A stretch of 64,000 bases of DNA from JACVCJ01 sp052437175 (GCA_052437175.1 JBQVOK010000005.1:124001-188000), one strand, 5' to 3'. Shown: positions 24,973 to 33,275, counted from the first letter of the stretch. Translations and numbers: made by a program. Notes: a model not told the origin generated them from the letters alone.

Positions 24973-26190
24973 CTGTATTTCCAGGGCCTGTTCGATCCAG
25001 TCGCGGTCGCTGCGCAGGCACACGTCCGGGGAAATGCCTTTGCCTTCGTAAGGCAGGTATTTTTTCCAGTTGTCCTTCATGTCTGAAAAATAAATACGAA
25101 AACGTCCGGAGGGACTTGCCTGATCTTCCGGGTAATTGCGGCCGTACGTGATCATTCCCCGGGTATTATCGCCCAGCAGGGTAACATTTTTACGGTCTTT
25201 GAGTTTAACGGTAAACTGCTCGGCATTGCTTACCGTGCCAAAGTTGATAAGCAGCCATAGCTGACCTTTATACGCTTTCAGCAATTTGTAAAACTGCAGT
25301 GAGGTGCGGTCTCCGCCACCCGGATTGTTCCGGATATCTACGATCAGGTTCGGGGTATGTAGTTTGTCTTTTATCCCGTTGCAGAATGTCGTTGCCTGCC
25401 GCAGGTTTTCGCCGGAAGAGCTAAAGCTGCCGAGTTTTATATACAGGGTAGACGGATTCAAGGTATCGAAATGGAATTTTTTTTCCGGGAAGGCGGCCCG
25501 GTAAAAATCAGGACCCTCACTTTTCTTTTTCCAGGGAAGGAATTTAAATTCCCCGGCATCGAAGTAATCGAGCGCTGAAAAAAGCCTTTTGTGCAGCGGA
25601 TGTCCCATAAACAGGCGAAAACGTTTGTTTTCCCGTCCGGCCAGGTACAGTATGGTCTCGCCAGGTTGCCAGGCGGGTATACGGCTGTCTAAAACGATGC
25701 CTTCGTATATACCTGCGGCATTCCGGCAGATGCCAATTTTAATATAGGTCTCGTAGTAATAAATGCCTTCGTAGTCGTTCAGGGCTTTTTTTTCCAGGGC
25801 TGCTTCCAGGCTGTCGAGGTTTGCCGTGCTATACGGATAGAAAGTATACTCCGGGGAGTTACGTATTTTTTCCAGGAATTCCGGCTTTTGCAGATCTGTA
25901 TACGAAAAAGGTTCTGTATTGCCGTAAATGTCGTTGTGAAGGTCATTAAGCACATCCACCAGTTCGTACAGTCGGAAATAACTTTCGAGGGTGTTCAGCT
26001 GCCGGCCGGCGTAGGTATTTTTCAGTTCCCTGTATTTTATATCGAGGGCTTCCCGTTTGTCTTTCTGGGTTTTGTAGGAACTGCTCTGCTTCAGCCGGGT
26101 ATATACGAAATCCAGGTCTTTATGGAAACTGTCCTGGGCATGGATATGTAAACAAATGCAGTAAAAGAGTATAGGAATAAGTTTTTTCAT
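24964..26190 (-). CDS. S41 family serine peptidase, secreted
   Basis: A 408-residue protein with a signal peptide (MKKLIPILFYCICLHIHAQ). The C-terminal half is a tail-specific-protease-like S41 core: LIVDIRNNPGGGD, then FGTVSNAEQF with the probable catalytic Ser in the SNAE motif, and GDNTRGMITYGRN. The usual CTP catalytic Lys (GKG) is replaced by Met here, so the enzyme is more like tricorn-type S41 members that do not use a Lys dyad. No PDZ domain is evident. It converges on rng through a hairpin terminator. Substrate unknown. Confidence 0.82.
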   Translation of the reverse strand: MKKLIPILFYCICLHIHAQDSFHKDLDFVYTRLKQSSSYKTQKDKREALDIKYRELKNTYAGRQLNTLESYFRLYELVDVLNDLHNDIYGNTEPFSYTDLQKPEFLEKIRNSPEYTFYPYSTANLDSLEAALEKKALNDYEGIYYYETYIKIGICRNAAGIYEGIVLDSRIPAWQPGETILYLAGRENKRFRLFMGHPLHKRLFSALDYFDAGEFKFLPWKKKSEGPDFYRAAFPEKKFHFDTLNPSTLYIKLGSFSSSGENLRQATTFCNGIKDKLHTPNLIVDIRNNPGGGDRTSLQFYKLLKAYKGQLWLLINFGTVSNAEQFTVKLKDRKNVTLLGDNTRGMITYGRNYPEDQASPSGRFRIYFSDMKDNWKKYLPYEGKGISPDVCLRSDRDWIEQALEIQKK

Positions 26191-26590
26191 GTATATACTA
26201 AGATATGTGCTAAGTGGAACCGAAGTGTCAGCTTCCTCTTTTTTTCAGGCTATTAAAAATAGGAATATAGATGAAGGTTTTCATATGTCTCTGGAATATG
26301 ACACTGTGTGCTGGTTTTTATTTCCATTTTTTTACGTTCCCATCACGAACGAGTTCCGTTATCATACTAAACGGGTCATGATGGCCATCAATCCACTCTC
26401 CGTTTTTGAATTGATGTAGTACACAATGGAATAGGCAAAGAATTGTTCGTAGAAAGTCAGGATGGAAATAAAGAGTAGCAGGTGTTTTAAATTTTGCATG
26501 CGGAAAGATAGTTCCCGGCGGTTTTGTCTGTAGATTAAATCTTAACGAATACAGTTGTACATTTTAGTATGACAAACATTAGTTGTGGCT
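26191..26590. other. 400-nt intergenic region with no confident gene
   Basis: This stretch is AT-rich and forms the left side of a low-GC island. A plus-strand frame at 26189-26419 has no coding character. On the minus strand a 45-codon frame at 26362-26499 encodes a possible membrane peptide (separate entry). No repeat, tRNA or insertion-sequence end was seen. Confidence 0.6.
26362..26499 (-). CDS. Possible small membrane peptide or gene remnant
   Basis: A 45-codon frame starting at the ATG at 26499, reading MQNLKHLLLFISILTFYEQF and onward with one strongly hydrophobic stretch, then ending at TGA. It lies about 90 nt downstream of the unknown AT-rich gene on the same strand. It could be a small membrane peptide, the remnant of a larger membrane protein, or chance. 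No clear ribosome binding site was found. Confidence 0.2.
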   Translation of the reverse strand: MQNLKHLLLFISILTFYEQFFAYSIVYYINSKTESGLMAIMTRLV

Positions 26591-27262
26591 TCATAATTGT
26601 TCTTTTATGAGTTCTAAAGTTGCCTCTAATATAGCCGGAACTTCTTCGTCAATTAAATTTTTATAGTTTACCTCTTGTTGTGCTGAAATATCTACAACTA
26701 TGCAGTATTGAGGGCTTATTTGAAATTTTTCATCAAAGTTATTCGTAAGATAAATAAATAAGGCCTCTGCAAACATTCCAAGTTCTTCTTGTCTATAACC
26801 ATTTAATTGTGCAACAAACCAAATTGCCCCAATATATTCATTTCCGTTTTCCTCAAATGAAAAAATCTGACTTGGAGTTATTTGAACTGGAATCGCGTTT
26901 ATATGTATCGTAGTTTTCTTATTTGATTTAGACAAAATTTTAAATTCATTTGGCAGCCAGTTTGAAAAATCCACATTTTCATAATTGTGCAAAATGTTTA
27001 TATTTCGTTGATACATATCCTTAGTTTGTCTTAATAAGCCGGGAAGTAAAAGCCCTAATATTTCATCAATTTTTTCCTTAATTATTGTATTGTCCTTATG
27101 ATTTATAGCATTGCTCAATGCACTTAAACTTCTTCCCCAATAATTTCCTCCACCCTCAGTTTTAACCTCTGCTTTTCTTTCTAAACTCTTAATAAAGGTT
27201 TTTCGATTTTTTTCAGCCTTATATCTAAATTTTATAATGTTGTTAATAGAAATTTTTTTCAT
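26591..27262 (-). CDS. Unrecognised AT-rich gene
   Basis: A 223-residue protein I do not recognise. The N-terminal 45 residues are very basic (KKISINNIIKFRYKAEKNRK) and followed by GGGNYWGRSLSALSNA. A central region has beta-like strands (TTIHINAIPVQITPSQ, EYIGAIWFVAQLNGY). The C-terminus has a long acidic helix ending LIDEEVPAILEATLELIKEQL (key residues EE, LELIKEQL). No signal peptide or membrane segment is seen, so it is probably cytoplasmic. Base composition is far more AT-rich than the neighbours, which suggests recent acquisition. A well-formed promoter lies upstream at 27339-27369, which argues it is a real expressed gene. Confidence 0.65.
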   Translation of the reverse strand: MKKISINNIIKFRYKAEKNRKTFIKSLERKAEVKTEGGGNYWGRSLSALSNAINHKDNTIIKEKIDEILGLLLPGLLRQTKDMYQRNINILHNYENVDFSNWLPNEFKILSKSNKKTTIHINAIPVQITPSQIFSFEENGNEYIGAIWFVAQLNGYRQEELGMFAEALFIYLTNNFDEKFQISPQYCIVVDISAQQEVNYKNLIDEEVPAILEATLELIKEQL

Positions 27263-27338
27263 AATTGGTAATTTATTAGGGGGCTATATAGAGTTTGGCT
27301 ATTGGCACCATCTCAAAAAATTATAGATGACCAATTTT

Positions 27339-27369
27339 CAAATGTACGTAATAATCAGTCTATGTACAA
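27339..27369 (-). promoter_or_regulatory. Promoter of the AT-rich gene
   Basis: On the minus strand TTG (27367-27369) and TACATTTG (27339-27346) are separated by 20 nt, an excellent match to the Bacteroidota sigma-ABfr promoter. The leader to the ATG at 27262 would be about 70 nt. This is one of the clearest promoters in the window. Confidence 0.55.
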
Positions 27370-27488
27370 TTGTGTCAAAAAAATAAATACTGTATAAGAC
27401 TTTCCAACAGTGAAGGCAAGAAAATCCAGCTTTAGTTGATATAAATTCCTATGTAACAGATTTGAAAGATGACGTCGGGGAATAACAC

Positions 27489-27515
27489 AAAAAAAGGCGA
27501 AAGTCTCCTTCCGCC
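27489..27515 (-). terminator. Intrinsic terminator of the DegT-family gene
   Basis: GGCGAAAG at 27496-27503 pairs with CTTCCGCC at 27508-27515 with one mismatch and a 4-nt loop. On the minus strand the stem is followed by seven T. It lies 29 nt after the stop at 27544. Confidence 0.7.
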
Positions 27516-27543
27516 CTTGTATACTGTATGATGATTTTTCCGT

Positions 27544-28749
27544 TTAGTACTGTGCCATGAACGCGTCCACCGATTCCATTACGTGGGCGATCTGTTCCTG
27601 GTTCAGGCCCTGGTGGCAGGCCATCAGCATACCGCCCCGCATTACACGGTCGGCTTCCGGGTAGTCGTCCACCCGTTTGCAGGCAATGTTCTTAAAGCCG
27701 GGCTGACGCAGGATGTTTCCGGTGAACACCGTACGGGTCATGATATTGCGTTTCTCCAGGAAGATCTGCAGGTCGCGGCGGATGAACGGCATTTTGTCGC
27801 GCAGGGTCACCGCAAAGGCCAGCCATCCGGTACGGCTGTCGGGCAGCTGTTTCGGCAGAATAAAGAACTCTTCGTATTTTTCGAAGAAGGAACGCATCTG
27901 CTTGTAGTTGGCAATGCGGGTATCGATATTGGCCTGCAGTTTGGCTAACTGTACCAGTCCGAATGCAGCGCCCATTTCGGAAGGTTCTACGTTGTAACCC
28001 GGTTCTTCGAACACGAATTTGGCGTCGTAAGGTATACCGTCCACTTCTACATTGAAGCGGTTCTCTATCTTTTCACTTTCCACGAACAGCGAGGAGCTGC
28101 GGCCCCAGGAGCGCAGCAGTTTGCCGCGGTTGTAGTGGGCGTCTTCGTTCACGCAGAGCATACCGCCGTTGCCGGCGCAGTTGATCACGTGTGAACCGTA
28201 GAAACTCGTAGTGCTCATGTGGGTAAAACGTCCCGAACTGGCTCCGCCGATCTCGGCGCCCAGGGTATCGGCACTGTCTTCCAGTACAAAAAGTCCGTGT
28301 TTATCGGCAATAGCGCGCAGTTTTTGCCAGTCGGGCAGGTTCCCGATCAGGTTCGGGATGAACATGGCTTTGGTTTTGGGCGTGATCATGGCCTCTACCT
28401 TATCGGCATCGATATTATACGTGCCCTCTTCCACGTCTACAAAGGCGGGTACCCAGCCTTTTTTGATGAGCGGGGCCACCGTGGTCGAGAAAGTAAGTAC
28501 GGGGGTAATGATCTCGGCTCCCGGCTCATAGTCGAGCAGGTCGGCGGCCAGGTACAGGGCGGTAGAGCCCGAGTTTACCATAATGCCGTGTTTTTTGTTG
28601 TACAGTGCCGAAACTTTTTCTTCCATTTCGCGCACGTGTTTGCCCATCATGGTTGAGGTACGGAGCACGTTTACCACAGCTTCGATCTCTTCTTCACCAT
28701 GTACACTTTTTCCGTAGGGGACCTGAATGTAATTTTGCGTTACTGACAT
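27544..28749 (-). CDS. DegT/DnrJ/EryC1-family PLP enzyme, probable sugar 3-dehydratase type
   Basis: A 401-residue fold-type I PLP enzyme of the sugar aminotransferase family. It has GSTALYLAADLL for phosphate binding, and EDSADTLGAEIGG with the PLP-contacting Asp. The segment that normally carries the PLP lysine reads SFYGSHVINCAGNGGM: the Lys is replaced by His. The same replacement is found in ColD and in E1 (RfbH/DdhC), which remove the C3 hydroxyl of NDP-4-keto-6-deoxyhexoses instead of transaminating. So a role in a 3,6-dideoxyhexose or related surface sugar is likely. E1 also has an iron-sulfur cysteine cluster; this is not evident here. No other sugar-nucleotide genes are adjacent. 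Confidence 0.82.
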   Translation of the reverse strand: MSVTQNYIQVPYGKSVHGEEEIEAVVNVLRTSTMMGKHVREMEEKVSALYNKKHGIMVNSGSTALYLAADLLDYEPGAEIITPVLTFSTTVAPLIKKGWVPAFVDVEEGTYNIDADKVEAMITPKTKAMFIPNLIGNLPDWQKLRAIADKHGLFVLEDSADTLGAEIGGASSGRFTHMSTTSFYGSHVINCAGNGGMLCVNEDAHYNRGKLLRSWGRSSSLFVESEKIENRFNVEVDGIPYDAKFVFEEPGYNVEPSEMGAAFGLVQLAKLQANIDTRIANYKQMRSFFEKYEEFFILPKQLPDSRTGWLAFAVTLRDKMPFIRRDLQIFLEKRNIMTRTVFTGNILRQPGFKNIACKRVDDYPEADRVMRGGMLMACHQGLNQEQIAHVMESVDAFMAQY

Positions 28750-28858
28750 ATAGATAGCCGATAAATTAACGACACGAAGGTGCGCAATATTCTTTGCTTT
28801 TCAAATCGGCCCGGTGTGAAAATTCTCTTTACAAAGGGTTAATTCGGTGTGAAAGCCC

Positions 28859-29242
28859 TTACTGTTCCCACTTGTATTTGCAGGAAACGGCCTGCAGGGG
28901 TTTGCCCGATGTGCTTTGTTCGCAGATCTTTTCATCGCCTTTCCAAAGCTCTACACGTATTTCATCGTTGAGGAAGAGGCTGCTGTCGCAGGCGCCGGTC
29001 TCGGGGCATACGGAGCTTTGTACCGCAACCTGCACGGGCTGGAACTCTAAGGCGGCAATATCCTGTTCGAAAGAGGTGCCAAAACCGGAGCGGGCTACAA
29101 AATTACCGTCACTGTCGTAATAACTCACTTTGCAGGCGGTGCTGCAGCTGGCTTTGTAGCTGAAGGCCGTAGTTTTCTTACAGGCCATAAAACCGCTGGC
29201 GGTCATACCCAAAGCCAGGAACAGAATTGCTTTCTTTTTCAT
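28859..29242 (-). CDS. Small secreted lipoprotein, unknown function
   Basis: A 127-residue protein starting at the ATG at 29242 (MKKKAILFLALGMTASGFMACKK). The lipobox-like FMAC followed by KK predicts lipidation at Cys21. The mature part has several more cysteines (CSTAC, SSVCPETGACDS, AVSCKY), enough for disulfides, and looks beta-rich. No domain is recognised. It lies about 80 nt downstream of the acyl-CoA dehydrogenase gene, after that gene's terminator. Confidence 0.65.
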   Translation of the reverse strand: MKKKAILFLALGMTASGFMACKKTTAFSYKASCSTACKVSYYDSDGNFVARSGFGTSFEQDIAALEFQPVQVAVQSSVCPETGACDSSLFLNDEIRVELWKGDEKICEQSTSGKPLQAVSCKYKWEQ

Positions 29243-29290
29243 AGTAGTTCTCAATAAACTCAGCTAAAGATAAAGACTTCTGCCGAAAAA

Positions 29291-29316
29291 CAAAAAAGGA
29301 GGCCGAAGCCCCCTTT
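29291..29316 (-). terminator. Intrinsic terminator of the acyl-CoA dehydrogenase gene
   Basis: AAAGGAGGC at 29295-29303 and GCCCCCTTT at 29308-29316 form a hairpin with a CGAA tetraloop and one internal mismatch, followed on the minus strand by a T-run. Confidence 0.65.
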
Positions 29317-29320
29317 CCGT

Positions 29321-30463
29321 TTAGTTTTTTATCAGGTTTCGCGAGATCACGAGTTTCTGAATTTCGGAAGTTCCTTCCCCGATGGTCATCAGTTTGGAAT
29401 CGCGCAGGAATTTTTCGGCGGGGTATTCTTTGGTGAACCCGTAGCCACCCATGATCTGTACGGCTTCGTTCCCGCATTTTACGCAGAGTTCCGAAGTAAA
29501 GTACTTGGCATAGGCACCGGCCTGGGTTACTTTTTCGCCGCGGTTCTTGAGGTCGGCCGCACGGTAGGTGAGCAGCTCGGCCGCTTCGATCTCCGTAGCC
29601 ATATCGGCCAGTTTAAACCCGATGGCCTGGAAATTGGCAATGGGCTGTCCGAACTGTTCGCGTTCCTTGGCGTATTTCAGGGCCGCTTCGAAAGCGCCTT
29701 TGGCAATACCCAGGGATACGGCTGCGATAGAAATACGTCCGCCGTCCAGGATCTGCATGGCCTGTTTAAAGCCCTGACCCACCTGTCCGATCACGTTCTC
29801 TTCGGGGATACGCACGTTGTCGAAGATCAGCTCGGCCGTTTCGCTGGCACGTACGCCCAGTTTGTTCTTGATCTTAACGGCAGAAAAGCCCGGTGTGCCT
29901 TTTTCAACGATGAACGCGGTGATACCGTTGGAGTCGAGCAGGTCGCCCGTACGCACCAGTACCACGGCCACATCGCCGCTGAGACCGTGTGTGATCCAGT
30001 TCTTACTGCCGTTCAGCACCCACTCGTTCCCGTCTTTTACCGCCGTACATTTCATACGCATGGCATCGGAACCGGTGTTGGCCTCGGTCAGTCCCCAGGC
30101 GCCGATCCATTCGCCTGTGGCCAGTTTGGGAAGGTATTTCTTCTTTTGTTCTTCGCTGCCGTGGTAGTAGATATGCCCGGTGCAAAGGGAATTGTGAGCC
30201 GCTACCGAAAGGGCCACACCGCCGCATACTTTGGCCAGTTCGCTCAGAGCTGCAACATACTCGTGATAGCTGAACCCGCTTCCGCCGTAAGCTTCGGGAA
30301 CGAAAATGCCTAAAAGGCCCATTTCGCCCATCTTTTTCATTACATCAACAGGAAAGATCTCATTTTCATCCCAATGCATCACATTCGGACGAATTTCTTT
30401 CTCTGCGAAATCGCGCACCATCTGCGCGATCATTTTTTGGTTTTCATTAAATTCGAAATTCAT
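29321..30463 (-). CDS. Acyl-CoA dehydrogenase
   Basis: A 380-residue FAD enzyme for the first step of fatty-acid or branched-chain acyl-CoA beta-oxidation, passing electrons to ETF. I start it at the ATG at 30463 (MNFEFNENQKM); a TTG lies three codons upstream. It shows the family signatures GAWGLTEANTGSDAMRM and, near the C-terminus, QIMGGYGFTKEYP with a GEGTSEIQK segment whose Glu is the catalytic base in short-chain/butyryl-CoA dehydrogenases. The layout fits short-chain acyl-CoA dehydrogenase, but chain-length preference cannot be fixed from sequence. Confidence 0.93.
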   Translation of the reverse strand: MNFEFNENQKMIAQMVRDFAEKEIRPNVMHWDENEIFPVDVMKKMGEMGLLGIFVPEAYGGSGFSYHEYVAALSELAKVCGGVALSVAAHNSLCTGHIYYHGSEEQKKKYLPKLATGEWIGAWGLTEANTGSDAMRMKCTAVKDGNEWVLNGSKNWITHGLSGDVAVVLVRTGDLLDSNGITAFIVEKGTPGFSAVKIKNKLGVRASETAELIFDNVRIPEENVIGQVGQGFKQAMQILDGGRISIAAVSLGIAKGAFEAALKYAKEREQFGQPIANFQAIGFKLADMATEIEAAELLTYRAADLKNRGEKVTQAGAYAKYFTSELCVKCGNEAVQIMGGYGFTKEYPAEKFLRDSKLMTIGEGTSEIQKLVISRNLIKN

Positions 30464-30522
30464 GGGTTTCAAATAAATAATATGACAAACAACAACTTAG
30501 AGAGAGGACTTTTTCAGGGGCG

Positions 30523-31401
30523 CTAAAGTAGTAAATAAGGCAAACATTTGGAATAGGTTTCGGCGTTTAGGAGACCCTTTTCGCCTAATTCTCCCAAACG
30601 GCGGAAAAAACCGTTCTTTTCCCTGTAATTTACAATGTTCCGGGCGGTCTTTTTGTCGATATAGGGCAGCTGCAGCCAGTCTTCGTAGCTTGCGTAATTG
30701 ACGGATACCTGCCGCAGTTTTACCGGGCTGGTCCACAGGCGTTTTTCTATGGCCAGGTAGGTTTCTTCCTTTAGCCCGTATACATCGCGCAGCTGTGTAA
30801 CGGAATGGAAGCCGCCCAGGCGCTCCCGGAAACGTACGATACGCAGGGCCAGGGTGCTGCCTATGCCCGGCAGGCGTTTCAGTTCGGTGGTATCGGCCGT
30901 GTTCAGGTCTGTCTGGATTTCTGTACTGCCTGTTGCTGACGGGTTTTCGCTAACTTCCGCTCCTGTTTTTCGTATACGTATAAAAGGGGCTATGCGGTTG
31001 TAAAATTTCCCGGAGATCACAAAGCATTTCTGCAGATCTTCGGCCTTACGGAAACCTCCGGTACGGGCTTCGTAATTCTTCAGTACTTCGGCCTGCCGGG
31101 GCGAAAGTCCCATACGGACCCATTCTTCTGCGGGCAGTCCGTTTGGATCGAAAGGCTGAAGGGCAGGGGTGTTTTTTCCGGGTTGAGTGTACATGTTCCG
31201 TTCTGCATAAGCGGGTGCGGCCTGCAGGGAACTGTCGAAGGGCATAGCTGCAAAAGCCTGCAGCTCGGGAGATACGGGTGGTACAATAAGGGGCAGAAAA
31301 GTGATAAAAAGAATGCAGGCACCAAGGATGCCTGCAAGTACGATCATTCCCCTACGTTCCGACCGGTTAAAACTGAAAAACGGACGCAGGAATTGTTTCA
31401 T
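30523..31401 (-). CDS. ComEA-like helix-hairpin-helix protein with N-terminal membrane anchor
   Basis: A 292-residue protein starting at the ATG at 31401 (MKQFLRPFFSFNRSERRG). A single hydrophobic segment (about residues 20-42) should anchor it in the inner membrane. Three helix-hairpin-helix repeats follow: MGLSPRQAEVLKNYEARTGG, LKRLPGIGSTLALRIVRFRE, and LPYIDKKTARNIVNYREKNG. The second is the classic LPGIG form. Such proteins bind DNA, and ComEA acts in DNA uptake, but the triple repeat is a Bacteroidota form whose role is not established. It overlaps nothing; the tiny gene 31409-31555 precedes it by 7 nt, so the NSS transporter, tiny gene and this gene probably share a transcript. Confidence 0.82.
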   Translation of the reverse strand: MKQFLRPFFSFNRSERRGMIVLAGILGACILFITFLPLIVPPVSPELQAFAAMPFDSSLQAAPAYAERNMYTQPGKNTPALQPFDPNGLPAEEWVRMGLSPRQAEVLKNYEARTGGFRKAEDLQKCFVISGKFYNRIAPFIRIRKTGAEVSENPSATGSTEIQTDLNTADTTELKRLPGIGSTLALRIVRFRERLGGFHSVTQLRDVYGLKEETYLAIEKRLWTSPVKLRQVSVNYASYEDWLQLPYIDKKTARNIVNYREKNGFFRRLGELGEKGLLNAETYSKCLPYLLL

Positions 31402-31408
31402 TTTGTAT

Positions 31409-31555
31409 TTAAGGATTTTCGTCCAGCGGATCGGGCAGCTCTGTATGCTCACCCTTTTCCGTAGGCGCTTTCATTACTTTCACAAAGAAATAAATGGTGA
31501 TGGCGGTGACCGTAACCTGTACGGTGATCATCATAACTAATGCGATCGTGTTCAT
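31409..31555 (-). CDS. 48-residue single-span membrane protein beside the NSS transporter
   Basis: An ATG at 31555 opens 48 codons ending TAA at 31409. The product begins MNTIALVMMITVQVTVTAIT, continues IYFFVKVMK as a single membrane span, then has a short acidic tail ending PDPLDENP. It starts 3 nt after the stop of the NSS symporter gene. Size, position and the IALVMMI start resemble MetS, the small subunit that the Corynebacterium MetP transporter needs. That is an analogy by eye. It is followed after 7 nt by the helix-hairpin-helix gene. Confidence 0.65.
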   Translation of the reverse strand: MNTIALVMMITVQVTVTAITIYFFVKVMKAPTEKGEHTELPDPLDENP

Positions 31556-31558
31556 AGA

Positions 31559-33217
31559 TTAGAATTTTTTAGTTCTGAGCTTGCTGGCACGGTATACCAG
31601 GAAACTGATGAATAAAAAGGCCGCTACCAGTATTAAACGGGCAATGATGGTAAAGGTTAGTTTCTTTTCCAGGAAAGCGCGTTTTACATTGTCGGTTTCG
31701 GCTGCTATTTCGCCACGAAGGCCGTTCATGGTAATTTTCTTGATCAGAGAGCCGTTATCGAGTGGCCATCCGTCGCCGCTGAATAGTCCGCTGAAGGCCA
31801 TGCCCCAGTCGTTATCCACGGGTTTGATGATATTGGCCAGGAACACCAGCAGCAGCAATACGGGTGTTACATAACCGATGACGTACCTGAAGAAGCCGGG
31901 CACTTTAAAATCGGCGCCGAGCGTAATTTCCTGCCAGCCCTTTTTGATACCGAAGATCCAGGCAAAAAGCACGGTCTCAGCCAGGGCGAACACAAAGAGC
32001 GAGTTGGTCCCCGCCCAGTCGTCATATTCGTCAAAGACCCCGTACTGGTAAAAGAATACTGTAGGCAGCCCGAGTACCAGTACGAACAGACCGAAGGACC
32101 AGGCGCCCAGTTTGCGGCCCCAGCCGTATTCGTCGTGCATAAAGCCCATCCAGGGAGTACCCATGGCCAGCGAAGACGTGATGCCCGCAAAGAACAGCAG
32201 CCCAAAGAACATAACACCGGCTACCGGAGCCAGTACGCTGCCCCACTGGTAAAACAGGTAGGGCATGGTTTTAAAGCCCAGCGCAAAGCTGCCCTGTTTG
32301 GCGATCTCGAGCATACCTTCCACACCGAAATAACCTACGGTGATCGGAATTACGATCGATGCGCCCACAACCACTTCTACAAATTCGTTCATCCAGCCGG
32401 CACTCATGGCATTTAAGGCCACATCGTCGCGGGAGTTCAGGTAGGACGCATAACAGTGTACGGTTCCCATACCCACCGAAAGGGTAAAGAAGATCTGTCC
32501 GGCGGCTGCCAGCCATACATTGGGATTGTACAGGGAGTTGAAATCGGGCGTCCACAGGTAATTGAGACCTAGGGTTCCGTCATAGACAGCACCACTGTCG
32601 CCGGCCTGCAGGGTAATGGCACGCACAGCGAGGAAGATACCGAAAAGGATCAGCAGCGGCATACCAACTTTGGCCACTTTTTCCACGCCGTCCAAACCTT
32701 TGGACAGGATATAGGTGTTCAGCAGCAGGCAGAACACGTAAAAAATAACAGCTTCGTAAGGAATACCGGTGGTAGAGGTGCCGATGTCCACATAACTGTC
32801 GAAAAAGGAAGCCACGGCATTGCGGTCCATGCCATTGAACGTACCCATGATGGAGTGCATTACGTACGACATGGTCCAGGATTCAATATAACAGTAGTAG
32901 GCAGCTACGGCTACATTAGTGAAAATACCGAATACACCGATATATTTCCAGAGGGCTTTTTTACCCATTTCGTTCAGGATAAAAGGTGTAGAGTGGTTAC
33001 CGTAACGACCGCCGTAACGGCCCATGCTCCATTCGATCCAGAGCAGGGGAATTCCCATCAGTACAAAGCAGACCAGGTAAGGTATAATAAAGGCACCACC
33101 GCCGTTCTGCACGGCCTGGGCCGGGAATCGCAGGAAGTTTCCGAGTCCGACGGCATTACCTGCCATCGCTAAAATAAGTCCGATGCGCGATCCCCATTGT
33201 TGTTTCTCCTTTGTCAT
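31559..33217 (-). CDS. Neurotransmitter:sodium symporter (NSS) family transporter
   Basis: A 552-residue integral membrane protein that takes up an amino acid or related solute with Na+. The N-terminus has the NSS signature GNAVGLGNFLRFPAQAVQNG in TM1, with the unwound segment and Na+ site, followed by GGGAFIIPYLVCF in TM2. About 11-12 membrane spans are visible. Later motifs, such as the conserved FFTLSVGMGTVHCYASY in TM6, also fit (key residues FF.LS.G.G). Substrate is unknown; LeuT, TnaT and MetP are relatives. A possible promoter is at 33246-33275. The tiny membrane protein gene follows 3 nt after the stop. Confidence 0.92.
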   Translation of the reverse strand: MTKEKQQWGSRIGLILAMAGNAVGLGNFLRFPAQAVQNGGGAFIIPYLVCFVLMGIPLLWIEWSMGRYGGRYGNHSTPFILNEMGKKALWKYIGVFGIFTNVAVAAYYCYIESWTMSYVMHSIMGTFNGMDRNAVASFFDSYVDIGTSTTGIPYEAVIFYVFCLLLNTYILSKGLDGVEKVAKVGMPLLILFGIFLAVRAITLQAGDSGAVYDGTLGLNYLWTPDFNSLYNPNVWLAAAGQIFFTLSVGMGTVHCYASYLNSRDDVALNAMSAGWMNEFVEVVVGASIVIPITVGYFGVEGMLEIAKQGSFALGFKTMPYLFYQWGSVLAPVAGVMFFGLLFFAGITSSLAMGTPWMGFMHDEYGWGRKLGAWSFGLFVLVLGLPTVFFYQYGVFDEYDDWAGTNSLFVFALAETVLFAWIFGIKKGWQEITLGADFKVPGFFRYVIGYVTPVLLLLVFLANIIKPVDNDWGMAFSGLFSGDGWPLDNGSLIKKITMNGLRGEIAAETDNVKRAFLEKKLTFTIIARLILVAAFLFISFLVYRASKLRTKKF

Positions 33218-33245
33218 AGGCTAAGAAATAGTGTTCTTGATCGGG

Positions 33246-33275
33246 CTAAATTAATAATATTATGAAAAGTACAAA
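33246..33275 (-). promoter_or_regulatory. Candidate promoter of the NSS transporter operon
   Basis: On the minus strand TTTG (33272-33275) and TAATTTAG (33246-33253) lie 18 nt apart; the -7 box has one mismatch to TAnnTTTG. The leader would be about 20 nt. Confidence 0.35.

Noticed and set aside
26189..26419. 76-codon plus-strand frame in the AT-rich gap
   Set aside because: It begins inside the S41 gene start on the other strand, lacks a ribosome site and shows no similarity to a known protein.
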